Assembly (NCBI RefSeq): GCF_027595985.1
Contig: NC_073305.1
Span: 176,340,589 to 176,404,588 of the forward strand
Direction: 5' to 3'
DNA from: Sorex araneus
Lineage: Eukaryota; Chordata; Mammalia; Eulipotyphla; Soricidae
DNA: 64,000 bases
The translations under genes were made by a program, and so were the position numbers. This document shows, one piece after another, positions 48,455 through 63,755 of this stretch (within the stretch, counting starts at the first letter, position 1; every line of letters starts with the position of its first letter). The notes under the pieces were generated by a model. That model searched no databases. It saw nothing but the letters and a program-made list of their open reading frames with translations, and was not told where the DNA came from.

Positions 48455-51400
48455 ATTTTAAAGATTTGATTTTTTTTATTATCCCAGCAAATGTTACATT
48501 AGTGAAAATTATTGGAAAGTACAAATAGATTCATCAAAAACAGCTGATTATTTGTATCTGTTACATTCAGAAGTATGCAAAATTTAGTTATCTTGCAAAG
48601 CTGGAATTCCTTTTCCTAAAAGCATTATTTTATAAAACTGTAGTGTTGCCACTGATTCAATTTTAATACAAAATACATATATACAATACAATATAAAAGT
48701 AAACTGTGGTATAGTGCCTTCCACAAGGGATATATTAAGGCTCTTTGCAAATATACCAATATGTTGACTCAAATTACTTTTTGCTTTAGATTAAAACAGG
48801 ATAAATGTCTCACTTTAAATACCAAAGGGATTTTTTTTGTTCATTTTTGTTTATTAAAGAAAATTTCTAAAGTACCTTAGGTAACAGCAGCAGCAATATC
48901 TAAAAATCCTCCCACTGTATAATCTAATTTCTAACATATTATTAAGTCAGAATAAAACATTTCCACTCACAGTTTTGCACTTTGCAACAGCAGAAGGTAA
49001 AAACTTTTTTAAAAAGTCAATTTCAAAGTGACTTCTTAGTCATACATTCTATAGTTTCTATTACAAACAAGGTAGAAAAGGTACAGCAATAGGGCCTGCC
49101 TTAGGGTGTCACTGGACAATACATAACAGTATCTACAATTACATAATTATAGAACACAGTTTATAAATACTATTGATATGCATAAAAGGGACACGTTTAA
49201 GAAAGACAGCAAGTTTTTTTTAGTGAAGGAAGAAATTATTTTTAAAGGAAGACATGTAGAACCAATGTTTCACTCCTTTTTAGTGGAGAGCATAGAGACT
49301 GTTTATCTTATTCTTATCTTTTTGGTCAGGAAGCACCGGATTCTGGAAGAACTGGATGTAGTTTGGGAAGAAATAGATCCAAACTAAAAAAACTGGAGAT
49401 ACCAAATAGCTGTGTACAGTGCTCAGAAAAACACAAGAAGCTTATTTGTGCTATTAAGAGGACACTGTAAGGAAAAAATTCAATTTGTAGTGTCTGTTTG
49501 AGGAATAAGGGCAACACAGATTTTGTTAGGACACAGCACCTTAGATTTCCTAGGACACAAACGTAACAAAATTCATCTTGTACTGTAATGCACCGTAGTC
49601 CAGATATAATACAACTAAATGGAAACAAATCTCAAAGTGTGAAGCATTAAGACCAGTATCTTTCTTCATTTGGGCCACACTCACGGGTGTTTGGGGCTTA
49701 TTCCTTACTGGGTTCCAAGGATCATACATAGTACTGGGGCTCGAACCCCGGTCAGCTGTGTGCAAGGCAAGTGCCTACCCACTGTATTCCCACTCCAGCC
49801 CAAGACCACTGTCTTGAGGCTGTGAGTACTGAGCTTAAGTGTGAGTACTGAGCTAAAAATTCTATGAATAACTTGCTTTCCACAGAATTTTATAGGACTA
49901 ATTAAATATGCCATGAACAAAGACTGTCATATTACTACAGTGTACTTAGTAAAATTCTCTAATTGGAAGTCCTTCAGAAAACTTCTCTACCAGGCCATAG
50001 TGAGCCGGATGTTTCTTTCAGAGCTCTTTACAGGGTGTGTTTAAGGTTAGTGCTGAGAATTTCAGCAAAGGCTCTTGGTAGATTCATCGTAAGTTCTTCA
50101 CTGCATTTCTGTCACATACCTAATTATAGTCATAAAGACTTTATGCTTTAAAAACAGGTAAAAGTGACAAGGCACATACATGTAGCTCAGCAGTAGAGCA
50201 CTTCCCTTGCATGTTTAATGCCCAGCACTGCAACAACAAAAAACACAAAATAGGGCTGAGGAGATAGCTAGGTGGGAGAATGTGCTTTGCAGCTGGAGTT
50301 CCAGCACCGAAAGGTCCCCAAGTATTATGAGGTGTGGCCCTGGTAGTCCCCAAGCACTGCTTGGAAAACTACCCCCATCCCTCCCACCCCCCCCCAAAAA
50401 AAATATATATATATAAAATAACCGAGAGCTTGGTTTCAACTGAGAAAATAGTACAATTTCTAGTTACAAATTTTAGCCTTCATAATGGCCTATACAGTGA
50501 TTAAGAGACATGATGGTCTTTAACAGGTAACAGCTATGCATAAAGACTTGATAGGAAGTATGCTGACAGAACCTACTGGGAAAGAGAAAATACAATACTG
50601 TAAACCACAGAATCTCAATTATAAAAAAAAAAACTACTGGGAAATAATGTTTGCAAATCATATGGTGATTCAAATCCTAAAGCTTACCAAGCTATGACCA
50701 TAAAAACAGCTGTGATTCACATTGATCCTCAAGAGCATTGATTATCAGTTCTCTTTTTTTCTGAGCCCTGTGAGTGCTCAGGGGACCATGTGGTGGCAGG
50801 GACAAGACCCAGGCTTCCCTTAAGCCAAGTGCATGTTCCAGGTTGCTGAGCTATCTCTCAACCCTGATTTATTCTTTAGCTAATTGAAATACAGCAGCTT
50901 TTGCACTAATGCCATCCTTTATTTGGGGGTAGGAGGGCGGGCAGGTGGGCATTCCCTGCTGTGCTTAACCCTGGGGCTTCCTAGAGATGTGCTCCTTTGA
51001 GCTCTAGCCCCATTCCCTTTATCAGCTATCTTTATTAAACTTATTGAAGGTGAAATTAATATAAAACTTAAAATTCACTATAGCGTTAACTTTCTTTGTT
51101 GGTGATATTAATAGTGTTATTCACAAGAACAGATGATGACTCTTCACTGAGAGTGGGTTTCTTCTTGTAAAACCCATTCAAGAACAAGGTGAGGGCCTTA
51201 AAGGCCCAAGATTTAATCCACGTTTTACAAAGACATCTATCTGGGCATGTCTATCAAAGGACAAGCGACAGTATGCCAAGAGCAAACAACAGTGTAGAAG
51301 GCTACCAGAATACAATGGAAAGCTGTTACAAATACGCCAATATGCTGTAGGTATCAAGTCGTTACACGCAGTTGTTAGGACTACCTCTGCTCTTCACTGT

Positions 51401-54025
51401 ATAGACCAAAGTTGAAACTAAGCTGCCAACTAGTTTGATTTTTCAGTGACCAAAAATTGCCTCAGCTCATTGGCTATACAGCAGAAATGCTTGTATTCAA
51501 GAACTTAGTCACTCTACTGAACACAGCCAGTGAGAGAGGCATTCACAGGGATATCTCATGATATGGGACGGACCATATCCATCACAAGTTGTCGGTATTT
51601 ATCTAAGATATACTTTGAGTGCTGATCAGAAAATTTAAGGCAAAGTTCTCAGTGTGATATGTGTCAATGTTGTTCTAAAAGAAGTTCTTCACTTAGACTC
51701 TGAGATTTACTTCAACATGTTCATAATCCTCAAAACTTCATATATAACATCTTGTGTGTTGATGTGCAATATTCTGGGACCATTAGCCAGAACTCTCATC
51801 AGTTTCTTGGAAGGACGAAAGACCCTCGAAGACCCATGCACTGTGGACTACACAGCAGTCTACAAGCTGAACTCTGACAGGACCACTTAGAGAAAAGTGG
51901 CAAGTATGGGTCAGTAAGTTTTTGCCCTACTAATTCAAAAGAAGAACTCTGCCATTAATTTTACTTATAGTTTTCATGAATTTTTATGAAGCCAACGTTT
52001 GGAAATCACTAAAATTGTCCCTTTCATTCACAAATACTATGTGGATGAAAAAATTATCTATCAGTGAAACTTAAGAAAAGGAAATGAAATACTAATTTCA
52101 CTACTAGTTAGAATAGAGTCCTTTTCCACTTCCTAAAAAAAGACATGCTATGTGTATTTTGGTGTGAATCCAGAAGTATTCTTTAAAACCTAAGCACTGC
52201 ATTTCACAGGCAGGCTGAAACATATTTACTCTTAAGGATAATTTGAAATATCTAAAACCATTAAGTAACTCTTCCTAATTATTAATGGCACCTTAGTTAA
52301 AAGATTAAAATGACGTTTTTACCATTTAACATGCTCCTAGGTAAAATACTGCCAACTGTCAGATTTTCCTTTGCTAGTAACAATTCACATATGCGGCACT
52401 ACTTTCTGAAAGAGAAAAACCTTTAATCCTTTAATATTACCGATGATGAGGGGTGGGGGCGCAGAGTGATAGGATAGCAGGGAGGGCACTTTTTCCTTGC
52501 ACATGGCCAACTCAGGTTTGATCCCCAGTACCCCATACGAAACCCTGAGCATGCCAGGAGTTAATTCCTGAGTGCAGAACCAGGAATAATCCCTGAGCAT
52601 TCCCAGGCGCACCCCACTGGGCCAAAAAAAAAAAATTTTGTATTAAACTGAAAATAATCTATTTAGGATGGTGGACTAAAGAACTTTTTCAAATAGAAAA
52701 AAAAAATTTTGGCTTCTATTAACTAATTTTGATTTATGGGGCATTCCCTTCCCCCTTTAATACTGGAAGCAGCATTAAGATACAAATCTGAGGGACCAGA
52801 GAGCTAATACAGGAGGGAAGGTGCTTCCCTTGCTTGCAGTGCACCCCTGTTCAGGTCCCCAGCACCACAAATGGTCTCCTGCAAAATGTCAGGAGTGATC
52901 CCTGAGCACTGAACCATAAGTAAACCAGTTGATAAGGCTTACTACAAGAACCACAATAAATAATATTCCATTATGGGAGAAAAAAAAAACCCTGCGAGTT
53001 ATTTCGCTCTTCTTAAAGTCAATACTTTTTTTGTTTGTTTGTTTGGGCCATACATGGCAGTGCTGAGGGCTTATTCCTGGCTCTGCACTCTGGGATCACT
53101 TTTTACAGGATTGGTGAGACCATGAGGCAGAATCCTAGTTGGCTGAATGCATCCTGCCCACTGTACTCTCTCTTTTGGCCCAGTATCTTTCTATTAGGGG
53201 TGGAGTTGAGCTTCAGGCAGAGGTGCTCAAGGGGTATTCCTGGCCCTGTGCTAAGGAGTGATCTCTGGCAGTGCCGTTGGGATCGTATGTGTTGAGGATG
53301 AATGCAGGGTCAGCAGCATGCAAGGCAAGCATCTTACTTCCTGCACTGTATCTCCAGCTTGGACAGTAATTCTTAAATAATGCTAGATTCAATATTCTTG
53401 GGGAGAAAAAAACAACTTTTTTCTCCTCCGAAAAATAATAGGTGAACTTTACCTAACTTCTGGTAATATATTTCAACCCTCTATTTCTTGGTTTTAAGAT
53501 ATGAATTATGCCATTATAACTACCCTAGGAGCACGCACCATCACGATGATTTAATTTCTCCAACTTATTTTGTACCAAAACCAGGTTATGAGAGAAGGAA
53601 GTTCTGTAAATATGAGATGTTTCATATTTGGTTAAAGCAAAATAAAACTAAAACTGTCTTTCAGAAAATTTTCCAAAACTTGTCACTTAAAATTATTTTG
53701 CATATGTACACATTCAGATACCAGACTTCTCCTTTTAAACAAAGCACTATTTTTAAGTACTTTAAGTACCAAGAACTGACTAAATAGTATTCAGTTCATA
53801 ATTTACTTTATAACAATTTTTTTCTAAATTACTGATTACAAAAGCTGGAATAAATTAACACTTTAAAAGAATTTCCCATAATTTAGAAACATTAAATAAT
53901 GTAAACAGAGCATACATACATACATACACAGCTCTGTCACACTTGCATATTTTTTTTCTCAGTCTCAAAAAAACCTGGGTTTCAGACATTTTTGCAACTT
54001 CTTACTACAATTATTTTCTAGTGTG
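48455..54025 (-). other. LATS1: LATS1 3' UTR and downstream sequence (extent uncertain)
   Basis: About 5.5 kb from the stop to the last candidate poly-A signal, with long repeat-free, AT-rich stretches (48480-49640, 51060-52440, 53380-54025) typical of a long UTR. SINE-derived pieces interrupt it at about 49666-49800 (-), 50170-50233, 50250-50399 (+), 50755-50865 (-), 52450-52635 (+), 52790-52925 (+) and 53030-53360 (-). The UTR may end earlier, near 51031 or 50868. Confidence 0.5.
48475..48480 (-). terminator. Candidate distal LATS1 poly-A signal
   Basis: TTTATT on + (AATAAA on minus). Other candidates upstream on the minus strand are 48850-48855, 50868-50873, 50918-50923 and 51031-51036. 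I cannot choose among them without transcript data. Confidence 0.35.
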
Positions 54026-54535
54026 TTAAACATAAACTAAATCTCGATTTTTGATCTCCGAGCCTGCATGCCGGTCATCTTCATCTGAATGCTGTTCAGC
54101 GCCTTGTGAATTAATATATTCATATTCAATCGGCTTTGGATAATTATATGGATAGCCATTGTCATCAAAAAACCTCCGAAAGGTAAATTCATAAAAAGCA
54201 TGTTCAGGGTGCTTTCCATTTTTATACCATCCGTTCAGAGTGTCATTTACATTTTCTTCTTCGTTATCGTCACTCCATAACTTATCTGGATCAACAGGAT
54301 CAAAATTGGATGTATCTGTTGGATGTGTGATTTTCGGAATATAAGAAGCAGATTGTTGTCTCAGGTCACTAGAGAAATCAATTGTCTTAAAAAATGGGTG
54401 AGCTTTTATTTCATCAGCACCATTCTTGCCTAGACGGTCTTCGGGTCCTCGGCAAAGTTTAATAATAAGATCAGATGCTTCAGGACTCAGTTTAGCTTGT
54501 GATGGAATGTGAAGAGATGTTTGCCAGTTGATAAC
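54026..54535 (-). CDS. LATS1: LATS1 terminal coding exon (kinase C-lobe end and hydrophobic motif)
   Basis: 510 nt including the TAA stop (54026-54028). It encodes residues 962-1130: VINWQTSLHIPSQ, the end of the kinase domain, the AGC-kinase C-terminal extension and the hydrophobic motif YEFTFRRFF with Thr-1079, the site phosphorylated by MST1/2. It ends EIKNRDLVYV. Small changes from recalled human lie in the acidic tail (QGAEQHSDEDDRHAG). Acceptor CTTTAAAG. Confidence 0.96.
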   Translation of the reverse strand, partial: VINWQTSLHIPSQAKLSPEASDLIIKLCRGPEDRLGKNGADEIKAHPFFKTIDFSSDLRQQSASYIPKITHPTDTSNFDPVDPDKLWSDDNEEENVNDTLNGWYKNGKHPEHAFYEFTFRRFFDDNGYPYNYPKPIEYEYINSQGAEQHSDEDDRHAGSEIKNRDLVYV

Positions 54536-57235
<2,700 letters not shown>

Positions 57236-57281
57236 TTATACATAAACATTTTTAATGCATTACACTCAAAATGTGTAAGTT

Positions 57282-57450
57282 GGGACTGGAGAAATAGCAC
57301 AGTGGGTAAGGCGTTTGCCTTGCACGCGGCCGACCTAGGTTTGATTCCCAGCATCCCATATGGTCCTCTGAGCACTGCCAGGAGTAATCCCTGAGTGCAG
57401 AGCCAGGAGTAACCCCTGCGCATCGCCAGGTGTGACCCAAAAAGAGAAAA
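57282..57450 (+). mobile_element. SOR-like SINE
   Basis: GGGACTGGAGAAATAGCACAG head, CATCGCCAGGTGTGACCC end and an A-rich tail. Confidence 0.92.
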
Positions 57451-57506
57451 AAAATTATAAGTTACCAATTTTTCCGTAAAGTTAATTTTATTAGAAACCT
57501 GACTTA

Positions 57507-57686
57507 GGGGCCGGAGCGATAGCACAGCGGGTAGGGCGTTTGCCTTGCACGCGGCCGACCTGGGTTCGATCCCCGGCATCCCATATGGTCCCCCAAGCAC
57601 TGCCAGGAGTAATTCCTGAGTGCAAAGCCAGGAGTAACCCCTGTGCATCGCTGGGTGTGACCCAAAAAGCAAAAAAAAAAAAAAAA
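57507..57686 (+). mobile_element. SOR-like SINE with perfect 14-bp target-site duplication
   Basis: Bounded by AGAAACCTGACTTA at 57493-57506 and 57687-57700. One of the copies nearest to the consensus here (GCCGGAGCGATAGCACAG, GCACGCGGCCGACC). Confidence 0.96.
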
Positions 57687-57981
57687 AGAAACCTGACTTA
57701 AAAAGGCACATTGTAATTTATTTATTTATATATTTTTTAGTTCTGGGGTAATACCCAGCAGTGCTCAGGGGTATTTCTGGTTCTGCACATGGGAATTACT
57801 CCTGACAGTGCCTAGGGGACCATATTGGATACTGATGATCAAAATGGGTAGGGCTGTGTGTAAGGCAAGTGCCCTACCTACTATACCTGTCTCTAAACCC
57901 TCCACACCCCCGGCATATTCTAATTTAAATTCCAGCTGGTCTGAAGGGCCATCGAAATTATCTGGGAAACCAATGTTTTAC

Positions 57982-58164
57982 CTGTCCGTAACAACACTTC
58001 AGGCGCAATATAATTGGGGGTTCCAACCAAGGAATGTGCCAGACATCGCTGGTGCTGGCGTGCAGCTCTCCTCTGCAGGGGCTTCAGTCTGTCTCCACAC
58101 CGACAGTTAGAGGGGTCGCCCCACTCATTGCTGAAATCCATGCTATCCTGCCGTGGATGGTCAC
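57982..58164 (-). CDS. LATS1: LATS1 coding exon (activation segment)
   Basis: 183 nt covering residues 866-925 plus two split Gly codons. It encodes DHPRQDSMDFSNEWGDPSNC, RCGDRLKPLQRRAARQHQRC and LAHSLVGTPNYIAPEVLLRT. This is the long activation-segment insert typical of NDR/LATS kinases, with Ser-909 in AHSLVGT and the APE motif intact. Donor GTAAAA, acceptor TATATAG. Confidence 0.97.
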
Positions 58165-58952
58165 CTATATAACAAAGAAAGAAAACCACAATAACAAGGG
58201 GAAACCTCCAGTCTGTTTGATTTTTTTTTAACATTTTGTTTTGATACAGATGTGCCCAATCACTGGAGAGTCTGCAAGATACAGAAAGAATAGGCTTTAC
58301 ACCTAGAAAAAACTGTCAGTCATTTACTCAAAGTGACAATGAGTCATGAGCAGGCAGAATTCAGAATTTCTGGGTGGGAGGGAGCTCAATGGCTAAGCAT
58401 GTGCCCTGCCAGTAAGAGACCCAGGTTGGATCCCTAGCCCCTGCCTGGGCCACCAAGCACCACCCAAACACCAAGGGGGTGGGGGTGGGGGTGTCTCTGA
58501 ACTGCCAAGTGTGACCCAAACACTCTCCCTAAGCAAAATTCTTTTTGTTCTTCTTTGGGTCACTCCCGGCGATGTACAGGGGTTACTCCTGGCTCTGCGC
58601 TCAGGGGACCATATGGGATGCTGGGAATCGAACCCAGATCAGCTGCGTGCAAGGCAAATGCCCTACCCGCTGTGATATTGCTCCAGCCCCTCTAAGCAAA
58701 ATTCTTAGACATTATCTTCTGACATGTCACACTGACAAAATGTGAAAAGGTACACTCAAAAGATATTCCTGATACTGCAAAATAAATCTAACATACTTTT
58801 CACTGCAAATCTAAATAAGTCACCCACATTTAAACACATTTAAGACCTGAACCAGGACTTCTGACCCTCATCCAGCGATAATACCATCTTATAATAAATT
58901 GCATTAATAAATCACATTAATATGTAACAGAAATTTTTATGATTTTACTCAC
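58165..58952 (-). other. LATS1 intron
   Basis: Diverged SINE at about 58372-58525 (+), a short (GGGGGT)n stretch near 58475-58492, the deleted SINE at 58544-58691, and unique sequence at 58707-58950. Confidence 0.85.
58544..58691 (-). mobile_element. Internally deleted SOR-like SINE (148 bp)
   Basis: Bounded by CTAAGCAAAATTCTT at 58529-58543 and 58692-58706. CTCTGCGCTCAGGGGACC shows that about 27 bases (the GGAATTACTCC part) are missing between two CTCAGG words. The ends and target duplication are intact. Confidence 0.93.
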
Positions 58953-59535
58953 CGCTTTGATAGTACTTAGAATCATGCGTCCATCTGAAGCCAGTGCAGA
59001 GCCCAAAGTCAGTCAATTTAATATGACCATCACGATCAATCAAAATGTTATCAGGCTTAATATCTCTATGAATAAAACCCATTTTATGGACACTTTCAAC
59101 TGCACAGGTAAGCTCTGCTATGTAGAATCGTGCCAGATTTTCTGGAAAGATTCCCATTCTAATCAATAGGCTCATCATATCACCCCCAGGAATGTAATCC
59201 ATTACAAAATATAAATTGTCCTTATCTTGAAATGAATAATAGAGACGGACTACCCATTCGTTGTCAGCTTCTGCCAGGATATCTCTCTCAGCTTTTACAT
59301 GAGCAACTTGATTTCGAAGTAGGACATCTTTCTTTCGAAGAGTTTTTGTGGCATACAAAGCCTTGGTATCTACTTTTCTTGCTAGACATACTTCACCAAA
59401 TGCACCTATTCCTAATGTCTTTATTTTCACAAACATAGACTTGTCCATTTTGGCTCTCTTAAGACGGATGTAATTAGATTCTTTTTGGCAAAGCATCTTT
59501 CTCATTTGATCCTGGGCATCTTGAGATAATCCAAC
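58953..59535 (-). CDS. LATS1: LATS1 coding exon (MOB-binding region and kinase N-lobe)
   Basis: 583 nt: 194 codons plus one base, residues 671-864. It encodes VGLSQDAQDQMRKMLCQKES (part of the MOB1-binding region), the glycine loop LGIGAFGEVCLAR, Lys-734 in YATKTLRKKD, the catalytic loop HRDIKPDNILI, the DFG in KLTDFGLCTG and RWTHDSKYYQS. All catalytic residues are present. Donor GTGAGT, acceptor TTGTCTAG. Confidence 0.98.
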
Positions 59536-62244
59536 CTAGACAAATAAACTATAGGTTAAATGAGGAAGCATTAACTAGACTGAATATTAAGAAATAGCTG
59601 GAAGAAATTCAGGCATGTATTTTAGGGTTAAATGCGTAATTTTTAATAAGTCATGTTAGAAATCTAGAATATATTTCAAAGAAAATTAATGATCAAAAAT
59701 GCAGCTTAAGAGCTAGTTAACAGGATATACAAAGTGAGTATGTATGCAGATTCTGCTGTGGAAAGAAGCAACCTTTCTACTTTTCTCTAATGTACCCCCT
59801 AAAGAAAGTTCCCAATGTGCAACAACCAAACATCTGTTAACATGCATCCTCATCTATCTCTCATGCATAGTCACCCCAAAGTAAATTATTAAACCACTTT
59901 CAATATGTGCTTATCTGTGTGAAATGTCTAGGTCTCAGATGCATAGGCCTTCCTTCTCCCATTTTATCCTTTTGGAAAAAATTGAACCTCTTTTAGGGGC
60001 TGAACAGTACAGTGAGTCAAGCACACGGCTGACCAGGCATAAGGCCCAGGCTTGCATATGGCCCACCCAGGTTTGATCTCTAATACTACATATGGTCCTC
60101 CAAGCCCGCCAGGAGTGACTCCTGAGCACTGCCAAAAAAACCCCAAAATCAACAAAACAATTTTTTCCAACTTCATTTATTCTACAATGTTGATGTACTT
60201 TAAAAAAAAAAATAAAAGAGTATTTACTGTAACCTAACCACTCATTAAGAGCCATCCCTTTTCAGGCTTCCAGTAAGGAAGCTTGCCGCTTGGGGCTGGG
60301 GTGGGAGTGTAAGGGAAGGTGAAATACAACACTGGGGTAGCAAAGTGGTCACTCTGGAGGAGGAGAGTGCTGAAATGAGGTACAAAGTGCCTGCCATGTA
60401 GGCAGGGTTGACAGGGGAGGGAGCGCGGGCAGGGGGAAACCTGGGGACACTGGTGGATGGAAGTGGACACTGCTGTTGGGACATGATGTGCCTGAAACCC
60501 AATCATAAATAACTTTGTAATTCACAGTGATTCAACTTAAAAAAAAAAAAAGTTCCTTTTCTCTTTCTCAGGGTATTAGACTAAGGATAGAACTCAAGCC
60601 ACTGCTGTGCAAAACAGGTTTTGTCCTGTCTTATTTAGGAAAGAGAACACGTGTGCCACAAAGGGAGCAGTTGAGATGCTATGACACATTTCAAGAATAG
60701 TCACTGTGACTTACAAAGATGCCAAAACACAGATGAAAAGGAAACCAACTTCTAAGTAGACGTGGAAAACCTAGATTTAGAAGGTGAAACAAGTTTTTTT
60801 GGCTAAGAACTAATTTAAGGGTTTAAACAGAAAAGTAATTTTACTTGAAAAGTCTAATTCTAGAAATGCAAGATTAAATAAAGAACAGCAACCTCATGCT
60901 TCTGTTAGGATACGCATTTGCATGCAAAATCGTTTAAGAAGAGTGACATGCCAGACTTAGTATAGAACCATTTCTCTTAAAATCTTACTTGCCTACACAG
61001 TAATGGAGACTACAGAAGTCAGCAAAGCTTCCAACACCATAAAAGTTTAAATCAGCTATTAGTGAAAGTGAAGAGGAAAAAGGAAAAATAAACTAAGGAA
61101 ATACATACAGACAGACTTTAGTAAGAATTCCTAAGAGCTAAAATACAGATGTCATACATATTATTATATATTATCATAGCTGTTATCTCAGCTAACAAAA
61201 TTCAATTTGTAGCATGAATAAGAATTCCAAAAGATCAAATTTAAAAAAACATTTTTAAGCAGTGACTCTCACGCTGAAGTGAGAGCATAATGGGGAGGGT
61301 GCCTATCTTGCATGTGGCCCAGGTTCAATCCCTAACACTCTGTATGGTCCCCTGAGCCTGCCAGGAATGATCCCTGAGCACAGAGCCAGGAATGAGCCCT
61401 AAGCACAACTGGGTGTGGTCCCAAAATACCAATAAAACAAAATTTAAAAAAAGAATGGCTCCCAAAAGTATTTCATAAAGTGTTAGCATAAAAAATAAGT
61501 TTATTGGAATTTGAAATAGATGTAACACTAGGAATCAAACCTCTGAAGAGTACATAGGATAAAATCGGGGCTAGAGAGAGCTCTTGGTTAGATCCAGGTT
61601 TGATCCCTAGTACCTCAAACTCCTGAGCCTGCCAGGAGTGATCCATGGCCACAAACTGTGGGTAGACTCTGAGCACTGCCCAGTGTGGCCCAAAAACCAA
61701 TTGAAAGAAAAAAACAAAAACAATAATAACAGCATTGCTGGTGAATGTAGAATTACAGACTAACCAAACTAAGTTTTGACATATTATTTCCTTTTCACTA
61801 GTTTAACAAATTTCAGCACATTTTTTCCCAGCATATAATTAAAATGAAATTAGAAAGGGAGGTATCTTTTGATACTAGTATGTGGAAAAGTAAATGTTTC
61901 TTAAATATATCAAGAAATAGGACCCAAATATTTCTAGTTTATTTTAAATGTTATAAAATAATGCATAGAACCGAAAAAGTAATTTTTGACCCTACTTCCA
62001 TAAAGGCATTATGTATAGCTAAGTGATACACATAAAGTGTCTTATTTATCATTACAGGAATTCCTGAAGAAATTTTGAAATGCTTAAATAAAAATGCAAT
62101 AAATAAAAGTACTTCCAAGTTCACTGACCTTTAAAAAACTGAAACATAGTCTAAGAAAACTTTTAAACAAACATTCACTTTTTAAATATCTTAAACATCA
62201 AACAGATGAGCAAGCATACAAATAAGCATTTTAAAAAGTTTTAC
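59536..62244 (-). other. LATS1 intron
   Basis: Mostly unique AT-rich sequence (59540-59930, 60560-61260, 61710-62240). It has older SINEs at about 59994-60150 (+), 61268-61440 (+) and 61568-61700 (+), and a retroposon 3' end at 60232-60552. No exon seen. Confidence 0.85.
60232..60552 (+). mobile_element. Retroposon copy with GTGATTCAACTTAAA end
   Basis: GGAAACCTGGGGACACTGG, GGGACATGATGTGCCTG and TAAATAACTTTGTAATTC lead to GTGATTCAACTT and an A-run. Same family tail as at 24.3, 32.1 and 37.2 kb. The left border is approximate. Confidence 0.6.
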
Positions 62245-63755
62245 CCGCATCATTTCATTCTCTAGTTGTTTCTTACGATGGAGACGCTGCTGATGAGATT
62301 TGAGTACATTTTCTACATGTTGCTCCATAAAGAATTTAAATGCCTGAGGAGAGTAACTCTGAATTCGGGATTCCCTTCGCTCTTCGTCTTTCTTGTTTTT
62401 CCTAACAGTTATGGGTGAAGTTGTAATCTGCTTCTTTTCTTTATCCCCACTGTCGACATGTTCATAGCCCTTCTCACCCTCCTCTTCCTTGGGCAAGCTT
62501 GGCTGATCCTCTTTGCTGGACTTACTGACGGGCTCGTAGGGAGGGAAAGGCGGGTTCTGGTGTAGCAGGTGTTTGGGATAAGGCGGTGGTGGGCCCTGAT
62601 AGCTTGGAGCTTCAGCAACAGGCGGCATCACGGTCACACTGGAAGTCGTGCTCTCAGAGAAAGGCCCGGGCTGCACGGCTTGAATGGGCTGTGGCATCCA
62701 GGAAGGGTGTGTGGGTGCCAGAGCAGTCTGTAGCTCCGGCTTTAATACGCGGATGCTTTTCACGGGCTGCTGAATGGGAGCAGGTGTGATAGCAGTGACT
62801 GTTGTCGCTGAAGGCTGAGAATTGGCAGCATGACTTGCTCTGCTTCCTAGAGGGTTATTGAAAGAATTTGACCTCACTGGTATATTGGGCTGCCACGGAG
62901 GAATTTCATGCCCACCGCTTGGGGAGGACTGGGCTGGAGCAGAAGACGACTGAGGCCAGGTGGTCTGCAGCCCAAGGACACTGATGTTATAAAGTTCCAT
63001 GTTGTGACTATTTCTGTTTGGCGCCATCATAGACTGAGGAATATTCCCATTTGTATATGATGAAGGAGCAGTAGATCCCCCTGCCTGTAAAGCAGAAGAG
63101 CTTTGTCCATTACTTGAGGTCAGAGGGTATGGAGGGGGTGGCTGCCGACCTACAGTGCCAGCAGGAACAACGTTTTGATGCATCAGGAAGTCAGTCTGAC
63201 TGCTACCGTTCTGAATTCCAGGTCTCCCGGGTGGGAAGCTAAATTTGTTTGAACTCTGCATGATGATTGGCTGCCGACCGACAGGCACAGAACTAATGCC
63301 CCTCTGGCCCTGGGTAGGGTTCATAGGGGACGTGTTCAGAGGTGGTGCAGAATAGCCCTCCTGCCAGGCTCCTGGCGGCACAGGCGAGATTCGGGGGATC
63401 ACATAATCCATGTTCCCAGAATAGCGCTTGGTCTGAGAGTTCGGTTCCCAGGAAGGTGGAGGTGGCGTTGTGCCTCTCGGAGGGGGAGTCTGGCCTCTCG
63501 GAGGGGGAGGAGGAGTGACACTCCGGACTTGAGGAGGTGGTGGTGGGTTCACTCTCTGTCCGTTGCTGGGGTGAGCCTGAGCAAATGCTGCTATGCCAGA
63601 TCCTGACAAAGGCCTTCCCACATCTGGCTGTGAGTTCGGGCTGTCAGAATGATAGGTTACGCTCTCTCCAAGTGGTGGGCCATGCCTCTGAGGAACTAAG
63701 GATTCTTTAGACCCTTTCCAGCTTTGTCTGCGGTTAACTGATTGTTGCACATTCC
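62245..63755 (-). CDS. LATS1: LATS1 large central coding exon
   Basis: 1511 nt: two bases complete Gly-167, then 503 codons (168-670). It holds proline-rich tracts (PPPPPQVRSVTPPPPPRG and TPPPRGTTPPPPS) and the two PPxY motifs RQPPPPYPLT (about 373-376) and GPPPPYPKH (about 556-559), which bind the WW domains of YAP/TAZ. It ends with the basic coiled MOB1-binding start, HRKKQLENEMMR. The region is largely disordered and tolerates substitutions, which are visible against recalled human. Acceptor AACCGTAG, donor GTAAAA. Confidence 0.97.

Noticed and set aside
49178-49628. Frames of 69 (+) and 100 (-) codons in the presumed LATS1 3' UTR
   Set aside because: AT-rich UTR sequence on opposite strands, with no domain and no coding-like pattern that I can see.
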